A model generated the notes under the pieces. It saw nothing but the letters and a program-made list of their open reading frames with translations. It had not been told where the DNA came from and did not search any database. From Panopea generosa (lineage: Eukaryota; Mollusca; Bivalvia; Adapedonta; Hiatellidae), in the NCBI GenBank assembly GCA_029582155.1, contig CM055905.1, positions 7,887,572 to 7,951,571 of the forward strand: a DNA stretch of 64,000 bases, read 5' to 3'. Positions within the stretch are counted from its first letter, which is position 1. Each line of letters begins with the position of its first letter. Positions 21,706 to 33,599 of the stretch are shown piece after piece. Both the position numbers and the translations under genes were made by a program.

Positions 21706-21709
21706 GAGC

Positions 21710-22081
21710 GAACGTTTTTACTCGAGTGACAATTATTCATGTAGTTGACAATCGGATTGTTGATAGTTTAGTAGTTTTATTTCAGTTATGGGTTATATTT
21801 AATTATTCACCTTTTGATTGTGGAAATGATAATGTAAATAATTATTTAGTTCATTCACATAAACAAAAAAAAAAATTTTTTTTTGTAAAAAGAACATTAA
21901 GAAAGGCTTAAAAAGATAACATTTTAAAAATTAACTATTTAGTGAAATTAGTACTCTAATAAAGAACGCAATCCTACCATCTCCAGATGCACTGCGCTTC
22001 GAATTATGAGCTAAGACCCAGTGTTATATTATAGTAGTTTAGAATTGTATAATTTTCTTAAAATGTGTTTAAGAAGTGGAG

Positions 22082-22112
<31 letters not shown>

Positions 22113-22937
22113 GTCAGGTCCGTAATTAAGAAACTGACCAATTGAAAGGTAGTAATGAATTGACCAGTCATAGCATAGTTGTTTATTCAGTCAGGCACAG
22201 ATTTTTAGAGAGGAAGGTCAGTTAGTTAAAAAGTAGATGCGAATCTGGTAACATGTCAGTTTAGACTAGGTTTTGTTTAGACAAGCGAATTTAAAATGTT
22301 AGCTTTGTGATTTCGAACTTATATGCGAACTTTATAAATATGTGAATAAAATTACTTATACAAAACAACCATGTTGGAGTCGGTAATGCCACACCAGACT
22401 CCAATTTGTGTTTAGATTTGTTTTCTATCACAAAGTATTGAAAATGGCAGACATATACTCAAAGTCGTCTTTATATCTTAAAAGAAAATGATATTGGACA
22501 ATATTATGAATAATGTATTTGTGTATCAGAGAAGTTGGTATCGCCTGGTGCTTAGTTTTTTACCCATAAACAAATACTGCGGTAATTTACTTATTTTCGA
22601 TACAATATTATAAGGATTAATTTGTTCTTCTTTTTAATTACAAACGCATCACTTTTTTGAATATTTGAAATTTGATTTCCTTATATTTAAAACAAGTATT
22701 TCGGTTCGGTGCCGTGTACTAGTGACCAGGGTGTGGTATTGCCTTTTGGGTGAAAGTATTTTGCATCGATTATGGCACTTCGTTTTTACTTATTTTTTTA
22801 CGTCACACTTGTGCGACTCCTACAGTTTTAACGCGATTACTATGAAAATTGCTACACATGAGGAACATGGTCTGCACATGTGCCTTCAGAATGTGACGTC
22901 ATTCTCCTTTACCAATTATCGCCTTTTGTACTTTCAG
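21710..22937. other. 5' flank or first intron of the dioxygenase gene
   Basis: Holds a 27-G homopolymer (22087-22113) and AT-rich sequence. The first coding exon of the dioxygenase gene must lie here or further upstream, but no ATG-bearing exon with a convincing donor was found. ATG at about 22852 could be joined through a weak GTCTGC donor, which I do not trust. Confidence 0.4.
22087..22113 (+). repeat. Poly-G tract (27 G)
   Basis: An uninterrupted run of 27 G on the + strand, about 825 bp upstream of the first recognised dioxygenase exon. It is G-quadruplex capable and likely length-variable. Confidence 0.9.
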
Positions 22938-25900
22938 AATACCAGTTTGATGGGACCTCTCTCGAGGTTACAGATGACATGAAGACAAAGTTTGATAAAT
23001 ATGGATGTGTCATAGTAAGGTTGGTGATGACTGTCATCTTATGGAAGTTCCTAATTATAACTGAGAAACAAAACGCCATTTTTATTTTGAAAAAAAAAAC
23101 GTATGTTAGGGTGTGAGGGATATTTCTTTATAAACAAAAAAATGAATGAATGGTGTTTTACGGCACGTCGACACATGAAAATGTCATTTTGTGCGCGCAA
23201 ATGTTTATGAATGAGATGATTACAATTGCATATCAAAAATTGTTAACACTCTATATATAACTATTTACAAATAAAAAGGTGAACTTATAAAACTAGAGGT
23301 GAACAACACAAACAACCCGCCTGCAATTGTTAATAAAAACTTCTTCACAAAAAGTATTCGATAAGGAATTCAAAATAAATTGATGTTCTTTAACCTGAAG
23401 CGGGATGTATATATTTGTTTGTTATTGTTATCATAAAACATAATTTATTGCATTAAATATTAATTACATGCAGTGCATTATCACTAATGTCTTTACATCC
23501 GTACAAATATATATGTTCAAGGTATATTGAAGATAGTTTACCAAAATATAAAGACGACGATAAATGCATGTTATAAATGTGTTTACAGTCAGATTTAATG
23601 CAACAGTAATTGAGCACAAATCTTAAGTCTTATTCGTTACATGAATGGCCGACATATCACCTTAATAACAGTATCGTATTTCTTGCAAATTGTACAAATT
23701 ACCCAAATCTGCATGTACCATTGTTATGGTTTCACCGTAGGCCATTGCTGGCATACATGATTGTATAGATCAAATGTGAAACTACCTTACAAAAACTGAT
23801 GTTGGAAAGTCAAAACTAAGAAATCTCGAAGGTTCTATCGCCATCGTTATTAATTCGTTTTCTTACTTTTGTAATTTCGGCTTTTCACCATCATTATTTC
23901 GAAGTTCAAAATTGTCTTCGTAGTTCAAACTGTCATTATCTGTTGTTTGGGAGGGCCCTACTGTGACAGCGTACATGTGTATTATTTGATTCCAGAAAGT
24001 TGCTAGCAAAGGAAGAAGTTGGACACATAATGAACAGCTTTGAGTCAACTGAGTTCAAAGAACACGCGTACGGGGTAATATTTTATAGCTTTTTTCCCTT
24101 AGTTTAATCGCTGTAACAACATCAGTTAAACTTGATAAAAGTAACCCTTGGCAATGCAACACAATGAAGACCATGCATCGAGTCGTTTAACAAATCGAGA
24201 GCTCAACATCATTTTGTTTCCATTTTTACTGGAAAAATGTTTGTAGCATAACTTAACATTGCGCACAAATTACGAATTAAATACATCGAAAATGCTTACT
24301 CATTGTACAATAGTCGACCCCAAACGATCGGTTATTATTGATCTTCAAAAGCAGAAAGATGCTGTACAATTAAATAGTTTATTGTATATGATGTGTCTAA
24401 CAAAGGAGTAATTCACACAATCAGATAAAGGTGAAGTGTTGCTTTTATCAATTATTAGTGGAGATGTCCAGTCTAATATTTAATAAAAGCAAAGTCTTTA
24501 TGAACACTCAAAATATATGGATAGTATATATTGTACAATCATGTAGACACAAATATGAATATAAGCATAACATGGAATATTACTTGTATACATCAGGTTG
24601 ATGACGGTGATGGACGTAAAGCGCACATGACAATTTGGAACCAACCCGGTGACGACATTTCCGGTATGGTGGGACGGTGTGAGAAAGTGGTATCCACCTG
24701 TGAGAAGTTGCTAGGAGGAGAGATTTATCACTACCATTCTAAACTGATGGGGAAACCGCCACATGAGGGTGGGCGACATTTGTGGCATCAGGACTATGGG
24801 TAGGCAATGATAAAACACATCTAAATAGATTTAATTAATCTGATTTAATATGTATTTAACAAGTAAGATAGAAGTGAATTCCAAAAGAATTGTGTGTTTT
24901 TTTCGTTCGAGTCCTTTATATTTTGAATATTGTACTTATTACCTTTCTGTAAATAAAATATCTTTAAATCAAGGTGGAATTAACAACCTTTGATCTTAGA
25001 GCCCGTTTCACTATACAACGTCATTTTCAACACATTTCGGGTTATATATGGCTTATCCAGTTTTACTCGTTAAAGAAAACTGTAGAACCACCGTCCTTCC
25101 GCAAGTAACCTGCAAACTTTCTGACTTAATGATTTTTGGAGGGAGCAGTACTCGAACCTACGACCTTAGTGGTGAGAGATAAGTGATTTTGAGACGACGC
25201 CTTAGACCACTCGGTCACGGAGGACCCTATGTTTTGACTTAAACTTACATTAGGTATATAACAGCTATATTCGCCGATGTGTATCGCCGGCAACGAATGA
25301 GAATTTTTGCGTAGCGGTTTAAATTCCTAGATGATGATCATGTTCGTTATTCAGTGGTAAATACTGGATTGTAATGGAATTGATACCCTGTAACTTATAA
25401 TCTTATTGAAGATGGTATAAGTCCCAAGTGTATTGTATTCTTCGCGATGCGACAACCCCAAGTCAAAGGTTTGTTTATATGACATGTATTATATACTTTC
25501 GGAGGCCGTCTTGTATATACTGAAAACTGTCTTTACTAAGAAAAGTAAATTAGAAACGACTGTGTGTAGTGTTCTGGGTAAGAATATGCTGTTTGAAATT
25601 TGCATTAGCAGGTAGCCTCAAATTAACGTGTTATGGAGGCTCGGTAGACGTAAGTTTTAAAGCACTTGGTAATAGATTTTATCACAAAGCAAGCTAGATC
25701 AATATAAAGAAATCCATATATTTGGCAATATTCATTTTATTGCATCTGCTACTTAACTACGAGGTCCTAATATATATATACAACTTATTTGTGCTCCTTA
25801 TTAGATACATACATTATTTCTGCTATATTTTTATTAATTTCTACTAAGTAACAAGTATATGTTTAGTACTGGTTCTACCCAGGAACATTCCGAGAGTGAT

Positions 25901-28900
25901 TTGATTCAGTTGTAAGAAATTATTTCACAATCGATGTAAAATTCTACAAAACATTTTCCAGATACTGGTACCAGAATGGGTGTCTCTTTCCATATATGAT
26001 GACAGTGTTCATGGCAATGGATAAGTGCGAAAAGGCCAACGGTTGTTTACAGGTATGATCATATATGTTTTCACATAGTCTATATCTAGCACTTAAAAAT
26101 ATTTTTTTAAAAAATCCTCTATTAATATTGTATCTACATATTTATGTCTTTGAAAAACATGTCGTTCCATGGCCCATATAAGTATTTTCTTTTTGAAAAT
26201 AAAGCACTTTTTTATGTCTTAAATGCAGAAAAATAAAACTGTCAAAGACAATTGTGTACTTTATATCAAAACAATTTTGTGACCAACAGAGGACTATCTA
26301 TGGGAATAAGGCACTTTTAGAACCATTGGTAATGTATCCAGTGTTCGAGAAGTGCATGTCTCTATATGTAGAACAGTACAAAATTAATTGGTGTGTGAGA
26401 CGTGTAGGGCAGACAACAATTTTATGAACTGCAAGTTAAGATATGTACATATGCTTTCACTTGTACTGAATGAATAAACAGGAGCTTGTACACTTGAGAA
26501 TTCTGGCACTGTTTCTAGTTTAGCTGGAGCTTCAATTTTATCAATTAAATTCATTTCAGTTTGTTGAGTAGGCCCTCTATCATTTTTATGTACATCACTC
26601 ATTCTGCAATCGAGATAATATCCATTTCCCCACTTTCTGGTTACAGGTAGCAAGAGAAGTCTCTTTTGAAATAAGAATATCAACATAAGCCGGATTATGT
26701 GAGCGTAACAATTTTGAAGCAGTTTCAACTCGAGAACGGGACACTGCTTTATATTGAAGTGTCGTTCTTAAGTTCACAAGGCAAAACACCGGGATTTATT
26801 AAAAATCAAAACATTTCCCGTTTACAGTTGAATTTTTATTTAATTTGACGTCTATTCGACATTCGTTACATAATCTACGTATTTTTAACTTATCAGGCGT
26901 TTACTTAAGTTCAAATGAACGTATTCAATCCATGACACAATCAAAATGACTATTCCCTGTGGATGTTGGAGCATCTGGTATTTCATTATGTGACAATTCA
27001 ACCATTTTTTTCAATCTTTTTTATGCACTCTGTCTCACCGATTATGCTACTCTTTTGATATATCGGTCTCGGTCGGCTGCTCAAACCATATTCCTAACTT
27101 TCTGCATGTATTAAACGATGAAAAACAAAATCTTTTTTTTTCTTTTTTCACGGGTTTATCACCCATTTTCAGTGCCAATATTAATAGGAACAGCAAAACA
27201 AAGGGGACTAAATCTACCTACATGTGCAATAGTCGCTGGCTTTACCTTTGGTTTGTAAAAAAACAACTGTGGCCAGTGCAATTGAACGTATTTTAAGACA
27301 CTAATGGGCAATTGGATGCAGAATGCTGAAGAGCAATCTTATTTCTTGGGCATTATATTTTCGAAAACAAAGAATATATCTTTTGACTGTATTACCATAT
27401 TGTGGTCTCTTTAAAGCAACATGTTGAAATAAGCTGATTGGCACAATATGCGATGTTAAAACAAATGTAGCATCCAGGATTCTTTCACCTCCCATATGTC
27501 TGATAAAAATAAACAATTTACTGTAACACTTTTATGAACTGCAAGTCAACACATGTACATAAATTCACACTTCTACTGAATGGTGTTTTTTTCACGCTGT
27601 GCAAAATACAAAACACCCAGGATCGTTTCCTGGATATCGGATCTGATAAAAAAAAGCAATTTCTATACAGCTGTAGGGTAGAAAACAATTTTATGAACTG
27701 CAAGTCATATGTACATATATACTCACACTTGTATCGAATGATTTTTTTCCACTGTACAGAATGCAAAGCATCCATGATTCTCTCTTTCCATATATCTGAT
27801 GAAAAAAAGCAATTTCTATACAGCTGTAGGGTAGAAAACAATTTTATGAACTGCAAGTCATATGTACATATATACTCACACTTGTATCGAATGATTTTTT
27901 TCCACTGTACAGAATGCAAAGCATCCATGATTCTCTCTTTCCATATATCTGATGAAAAAAAGCAATTTCTATACAGCTGTAGGGTAGAAAACAATTTTAT
28001 GAACTGCAAGTCATATGTACATATATACTCACACTTGTATCGAATGATTTTTTTCCACTGTCCAGAATGCAAAGCATCCATGATTCTCTCTTTCCATATA
28101 TCTGATGAAAAAAAGCAATTTCTATACTGCTGGAACAATTTTATGAACTGCAAGTCAAAATATGTACATATATATTCACACTTGTGCTGAATGTTTTTCA
28201 ACACCGTGCAAAAAACGAAACACGCCATTATGTAACTAATCTGATATAAATAAGCAATTTCTATATATACTTTACAGTTCTAGCTATTGGCTATAGCATA
28301 TATATAACACTATCCAAATACCTATTACAGGGAAGTTCACATTAAGCATGTGGGGTAAATAATTTGGTTAGAGGGAAACCATACAACACTGAATGTTGAC
28401 ATTAAGACCTGCCAGTGTGATAGCACGCTCTACTATTCGAACAATGTCAATACTACAGTATGTTAATGGATCATCAGTTGCAGAAAAAACCTGTTTACAA
28501 GCAAACAAATATTCATTAACAATCCAGTCTATGTCAGACTGCAGCTCATTTAAGGATGTTGTTAGTTTCTCCCAGTGCTAACATGTACTAGTATTATCCA
28601 AATACAATCAGATAACCATTACTGTATTTTCAAATACTAGTATGGCACTAGTAGATATCTACATGGACTACTATCGAACGTCCGATCATTAAGCACCCAA
28701 GTTCCTGGAAGATTTCTAAAAAATGTCCTACATCGTGTACGAATTGCGCCTACAGATACGAAAACAAAATAAATTTAATAAAAAAACGTCCCCCACTCAT
28801 TTCCATTACTTGTTTACTCGGATCAAGAGTTTATTTCGACTTTCTACTGCTGTAGAGTAGAAAACAAGTTGAGGAACACGTGCACTGAATGCTTTTTTCC

Positions 28901-31900
28901 ACGACGTGCAGAAAACGAAACGTCAACTGTTCTTTCGCTTCACATAATAACGGTACCTGATCTGGTAAAAAAAATTATATACTACTGTAGGGCAGAAAAC
29001 AATTTTATGAACTGTGAGTCAAAATAAGTACATAAATAATTTATTTCTATACTTTACTGCTGAAACAGCACAACGTTGTTTCTGCGACGTCAACGGTTGT
29101 CTTACATGTATATTGCTAACAAAACCGTAGCCGCAGTCTTGTCGGGATCCGCAAAGCTACGACCAGTTAAATTGTTTACATAAAATGTGGGTGGGGGTGA
29201 ATTCAAATGTTTCTGGAAGATTTACAGAAAACAACACAATATTTGTTTCAATGGGATCCACATATAATCTCGCAGCGTAGACTACCATATAAATAGAACT
29301 AAATATAAACAAAACGAGTTTTGACGAGTATCAGATTTATTGTAAGAATATTTAATCAATCTAGATCTTCATCAGATTAAGGAATGCAATGTATTTGAAT
29401 TTTTCAACGGATCTTGTATTTCAGTGATTCACCTTATAACCTATCATAACCTGGATACAGTACTCTGTATTATTGTAGACATGCTATATATAAGATTATT
29501 ATAGTGCACCAACGGATCTTATATGCCAGTGGTTCATCTTATTACCTATTATAACCTGGATACAGTACTCTGTATTATTGTAGACATGCTATATATAAGA
29601 TTATTATAGTGCACCAACGGATCTTATATGCCAGTGGTTCATCTTATTACCTATTATAACCTGGATACAGTACTCTGTATTATTGTAGACATGCTATATA
29701 TAGGATTATTATAGTGCACCAACGGATCTTATATTTCAGTGATTCACCTTATAACCTATCATAACCTGGATACAGTACTCTGTATTATTGTAGACATGCT
29801 ATATATAAGATTATTATAGTGCACCAACGGATCTTATATGCCAGTGGTTCATCTTATTACCTATTATAACCTGGATACAGTACTCTGTATTATTGTAGAC
29901 ATGCTATATATAAGATTATTATATTGCACCAACGGATCTTATATTTCAGTGATTCACCTTATAACCTATCATAACCTGGATACAGTACTCTGTATTATTG
30001 TAGACATGCTATATATAAGATTATTATAGTGCACCAACGGATCTTATATGCCAGTGGTTCATCTTATTACCTATTATAACCTGGATACAGTACTCTGTAT
30101 TATTGTAGACATGCTATATATAAGATTATTATAGTGCACCAACGGATCTTATATTTCAGTGATTCACCTTATAACCTATCATAACCTGGATACAGTACTC
30201 TGTATTATTGTAGACATGCTATATATAGGATTATTATAGTGCACCAACGGATCTTATATGCCAGTGGTTCATCTTATTTCCAATTATAACCTGGATACAG
30301 TACTCTGTATTATTGTAGACATGCTATATATAAGATTTTCATTGAACTATGTGTATTATAATTATTCCTAATATGTAACCCTAACATTTAGTTTATCTCT
30401 TGTTTATTTAGCTTTTTCCAAATTAGTATTCAAAAGAAGTGACGGTATCCGTTCCAACTTCAGACTTTTATATTCGTCGAAACCTTCAACACGATCGTTA
30501 TTTTAAACAATGAATCTGATTGGTTGCGTATATATGACGTCTTGAAAGAGGAAGTAATAATGGATAGTTTACAATATAGATTGTTAGTGTAAAACAATGA
30601 GGAACTACATACTCGTTATTGACAAGAAAGTCGCATAACGGACCATAGCAACGCTTGTTATCAAAAATATGACTGTCGAAACATGGGGATTTCGAGCAAA
30701 AAACACAGATAGTAAACGTAAATATCCAAGACGTGCATAACAATACTGTCCGTATGCAACCATACAATAACAAGGCAAATGTTCCTGGAATAGTCACAAA
30801 CTGTTCTTCCTCGTACTACGTGTCAAGTGCGCGTCCAAATGCGAACACAATGAAAGTGTTAATATAACGGCTCGCTCACCTGCGTCCATTGCAATTGTTT
30901 ACTCGGATCACAAAATTCCCCCGACTCCACTTATGCTACTGTAGGGCAAAAGGATGAAGTGACAACGACATAAAATATGAGTACGAGGATAAAGTATGAA
31001 TCGTTCCAAATATCGATAAATAGATAACATTTATTTTGGTACCGCATATACACATACATATGCATAAAACATGACATTCATAACATACCGTGCATAATAC
31101 CAGGACAGTACACAAAGAGAATTACATAACGTATTGTCATTGTGTTCCTTGCAACTGATGGCATAGTGGAGATTATTATAAAACGATCTTAAAATAACAC
31201 ATTAAACGAGATCATAAAAATGGAAACATTTAGTTTAAAATATTAAGAAAATTGATATCTGTTTTTCTGTCGAAAATGTTGTATAAGGCCATTGACACAG
31301 ATGGCAGTTAAAATTGCCTTTTAATATGTTTTACACAAATGCGATACTGATGATAAAAAAGTCTGATTTAAAAAAAATCATAATCACGGACAGATATGAA
31401 TATCAGGTGCTAATGCTAAGCACTTGGCATCTTTTACAACGACAACTCCGCTTAAAATTTTAAATGTTTTTAAGGCCAGTCCTTGTAAAAAAATACCAAG
31501 GGCCATTTTAACTGCCATCTGTACTTATGGCCTTTTACATTTTCGATAGAAAACCAGACGCCATAACTTTTATTTCAGTATTTACCAGGATCAAACCGAT
31601 GTGGTCGTATAGAACACCACCGCAAAGGAGGACAATTCGAAGCCGACAGTGAGCGTGTTGCTGAAATAACAAAACAATGTCCATTGCAATATGCCGAGCT
31701 GGACGCAGGTATGCAAGGTTATATATTAAACTGTTGAAAATCGGGTGGAAAATGCCTTTTAACCGTTAAACGATGGTCATTTGTTTTGTATCGGTTTACC
31801 GTTACGCTTTCAGACAGATAACTTTGTATATGTACGAGTATGTAACTGAGCGATTAGTAACAGAATCACGATAATTTCTTGCATAAAAAGGCACATGGCA

Positions 31901-33390
31901 TTTTTAAATGTATTTTACGGTTTTGCGTTTGACAATGTTCTAGCTCGCCGGGACGAAGTCGTCTGCGTTTAAGTTTAAGATGTCTATGCAACCACTCATT
32001 GGATGAGAATGAAACTTTTCACGTGTGTTCACCATCATCAATGGAACACACACAGCCAAGAATCAGAACTCTGGATTGCATTTTGGCACAGTTATGTACC
32101 TTTTTGGACTTGAGACACCCACAGGCGAGCTTTGGTACATTTAAATTAGATATAAAAACTTCAAATAACATTTCATTTTCAGATTTGTCCACGAATTTAA
32201 TTATCAATAATCAGCCCTCGTATATTTCATTTTTTTCACTTAATTCATGAATTTAACTAGCCTTTAAATACAGTGGTAATATTGATTATTCTGGCGTTGG
32301 AAATGAACAAAACGATTGTTAATTTTTATTTTGACAGGTGACGCTCTTTTCATGCATTGCAACGTATTGCATTCCAGTAATCCTAATTTAAGCGAATTCC
32401 GGAGGTGGGCGCTGCTGTGTTGCTACAATAGGGCAGATAATGACCCCGTCATCCCGCACCACCACGCCCAGTTCACGCCACTAAAAAAGGTAATACAAAA
32501 GTCTTGCGTTCTTAAATTGCAAAATTTTAACGCATATTTTTTTCAGCGGTCAATTCCTCGATGGATGGGACACACTGTGTTTCATTCGTTTGTTAAAAAC
32601 ATACAGCAGTAATCCAAGCTGCATTGGTGGGACGCTGCGTAAGATGTCCATATGATAAGACGTTTTATTGCAATATGATACTAAAATGGAATTGTTATAA
32701 ACCTGAGAATGGGAAAGACCAGGTTCGAGTCTTCCCATGTTACCTATCCCTTAAATTAAGAAGTAGAGTTATGGTACCCGAGATATTTCAAATAGATCGA
32801 TATAAATCGAGTGTGAACTATTTCTAAGGGTATTAAACAGTAAGCAATAATACTGTAATCTTCAAGTGTAGAGTACAGCAAATTGTAACAGTATAAAATA
32901 AAGATTATTAGCAAATTGTAACAGTTTACAGTAGGAATCTTAGCAAATTATAAAATAGGATTCTTGGCAAAGTGTAATAGTATAAAATAAGATCCTTGGC
33001 AAAGTGTTATAGTATAAAATAGGATCCTTGGCAAAGTGTAATAGTATAAAGTAGGATTCTTAGCAAATTCTAACAGTATCAAATAATATCCTTGGCAAAA
33101 TGTAGTTCTATAAAATAGGATCCATGACAATGGTAAAATGTTATTGTGGGTATATTTTGGATAAGTAAATATAGGATGTTATAATATAATAGTTCATTAA
33201 TATGAGATGGAGGCTCGCTTCATGTTAGGTGTACCCTTATATAGTATACTTTACATTAATGTTGTAGGTAGCCGATACGGACATACTCAAGTGCAGTAAA
33301 ATCATAGATGTTGATGGAAAGGCATTCATGGGTCAGGGCGACAAGACGTCGATGTTGGCTAAACATGGTGTCAAAGTGTATGCTAAATAA
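22938..33390 (+). CDS. Phytanoyl-CoA dioxygenase (PhyH) family protein, 5' end missing
   Basis: Seven exons with AG/GT borders and matching phases: 22938-23019, 23996-24074, 24597-24799, 25962-26052, 31579-31708, 32338-32489 and 33268-33390; about 286 residues, near the usual size. It begins [19 protein letters not shown], the N-terminal pattern of the family, and continues [11 protein letters not shown]. Exon 3 has HLWHQDYG, giving the HxD iron ligands. Exon 4 gives [20 protein letters not shown]. Exon 5 gives [13 protein letters not shown]. Exon 6 gives [15 protein letters not shown] (distal His) and [11 protein letters not shown] (2-oxoglutarate-binding Arg). The family are non-haem Fe(II)/2-oxoglutarate oxygenases; closest remembered relatives are animal PhyH-like proteins often labelled L-proline trans-4-hydroxylase-like, so the substrate is not certain. 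No signal peptide can be judged because the first exon is not found. All active-site residues appear intact and no stop interrupts the exons, so it looks functional. Confidence 0.9.
24075..24596. other. Intron 2 of the dioxygenase gene
   Basis: AT-rich, no repeat family recognised. The acceptor is ACATCAG at 24590-24596. Confidence 0.6.
25003..25230 (-). mobile_element. tRNA(Ser)-like SINE, family 2 (intron 3 of dioxygenase gene)
   Basis: On - the head reads AGGGTCCTCCGTGACCGAGT then GGTCTAAGGCG, with a B box of the GGTTCGAGTA type (complement of TACTCGAACCTACGAC). The tail contains CATTTTCAACACATTTCGGG on the + strand. It is inserted antisense to the host gene. Confidence 0.8.
25857..25947 (+). 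mobile_element. SINE family 1, 3' fragment
   Basis: ATGTTTAGTACTGGTTCTAC, CCAGGAA, GAGAGTGATTTGATTCAGTT, GTAAGAAATTATTTCACAATCG matches the 3' half of the copies at 10443 and 39262. It ends 14 bp before the acceptor of dioxygenase exon 4, so it may contribute part of the polypyrimidine/branch region. Confidence 0.7.
26384..26789 (-). pseudogene. Possible mobile-element protein fragment (Helitron-like?), frameshifted
   Basis: Two overlapping - strand frames look like one protein broken by a frameshift near 26625. The first reads [20 protein letters not shown]; the second reads [20 protein letters not shown]. The V--A---L--HNPAY-DI pattern resembles the conserved segment found N-terminal to Helitron-type helicases. 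Recognition is weak. It lies in intron 4 of the dioxygenase gene, antisense. Confidence 0.3.
27532..28190 (+). repeat. Tandem repeat, unit 153 bp, about 4-5 units
   Basis: TTATGAACTGCAAGTC recurs at 27532, 27691, 27844, 27997 and 28141. The three central units are almost identical and exactly 153 bp apart; the outer ones are diverged (159 and 144 bp spacing). Because 153 is a multiple of three, both strands appear open over 218 and 236 codons, but these frames are artefacts of periodicity. Diverged single copies of the same motif lie at about 26421 and 29006, marking the older extent of the family in this intron. Confidence 0.92.
29405..30349 (+). repeat. 105-bp satellite, 9 units with A/B alternation (higher-order repeat)
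   Basis: CAACGGATCTT starts at 29405, 29510, 29615, 29720, 29825, 29930, 30035, 30140 and 30245, every 105 bp. Two subtypes are seen. Type A has TTTCAGTGATTCACCTTATA; type B has GCCAGTGGTTCATCTTATTA. The order is A B B A B A B A B, so from unit 3 on the array is built of B-A dimers of 210 bp. It lies in intron 4 of the dioxygenase gene. There is no real coding potential. Confidence 0.95.
30350..31250. other. Part of intron 4 of the dioxygenase gene
   Basis: A 99-codon - strand frame (30797-30498) has no recognisable motif and is probably chance. The region 30830-30960 has higher CpG content and a TGCTACTGTAGGGCA motif also seen near 28980, indicating further diverged copies of the neighbouring repeat. 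Confidence 0.4.
31257..31556. mobile_element. Foldback/MITE element with about 65-bp inverted ends
   Basis: The left arm (about 31257-31320) reads GTTTTTCTGTCGAAAATGTT, AAGGCCATTGACACAGATGG, CAGTTAAAATTGCC. The right arm (about 31490-31556), complemented, reads GGTTTTCTATCGAAAATGT, AAGGCCATAAGTACAGATGG, CAGTTAAAATGGCC. Total span is about 300 bp, with a roughly 170-bp unique centre. It ends 22 bp before the acceptor of dioxygenase exon 5. Confidence 0.75.
32870..33130 (+). repeat. Minisatellite of about 29-31 bp units
   Basis: Units of the form GGATCCTTGGCAAAGTGTAA then TAGTATAAAATA repeat about eight times, with variants TTAGCAAATTGTAACAG at the left end. It lies in the last intron of the dioxygenase gene, 140 bp before the terminal exon. 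Confidence 0.85.
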
Positions 33391-33598
33391 ACATCAGTGT
33401 TGTCCAGGAGACGTCACATTGTCTAAACAATATAAGATGAACATGGTGTCAAAGTGTATGCTAAATAAACATCAGTGTTGTCCAGGAGACGACACATTGT
33501 CTAGACAATATAGGATAAAACATGGTGTCAAAGTGTATGCTAAATAAACATCATTGTTGTCCAGGAGATGCCACATTGTCTAGACAATATAGGATAAA
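33362..33598 (+). repeat. 78-79 bp tandem triplication containing the dioxygenase stop codon
   Basis: Unit starts (AACATGGTGTCAAAGTG) are at 33362, 33440 and 33519. Unit 1 contains the real last codons HGVKVYAK, the TAA at 33388-33390 and an overlapping AATAAA hexamer (AAATAAAC). Units 2 and 3 copy all of this, followed by GTTGTCCAGGAGACG and an ACAATATA-GAT end. The duplicates lie in the 3' UTR or just beyond it. Confidence 0.92.
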
Positions 33599-33599
33599 T

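Noticed and set aside
22665..22982. 105-codon frame overlapping the first dioxygenase exon
   Set aside because: It is in a different frame from the conserved protein sequence and crosses the intron-exon border at 22937/22938.
27518..28228. Long open frames on both strands (236 and 218 codons)
   Set aside because: They follow exactly the 153-bp tandem repeat, whose period is a multiple of three; no motif, no start context, and both strands are equally open.
29838..30029. Open frame with internal repeat
   Set aside because: It is a reading of the 105-bp satellite, not a gene.
29405..30349. CRISPR-like regular spacing
   Set aside because: The repeats are head-to-tail 105-bp units with no unique spacers and the genome is eukaryotic.
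30498..30797. 99-codon - strand frame in dioxygenase intron 4
   Set aside because: Cys-rich and hydrophobic by chance; no family or splice signal.
33308..33547. 79-codon open frame at the dioxygenase gene end
   Set aside because: It reads the terminal exon out of frame and then through the tandem copies; the real frame stops at 33390.
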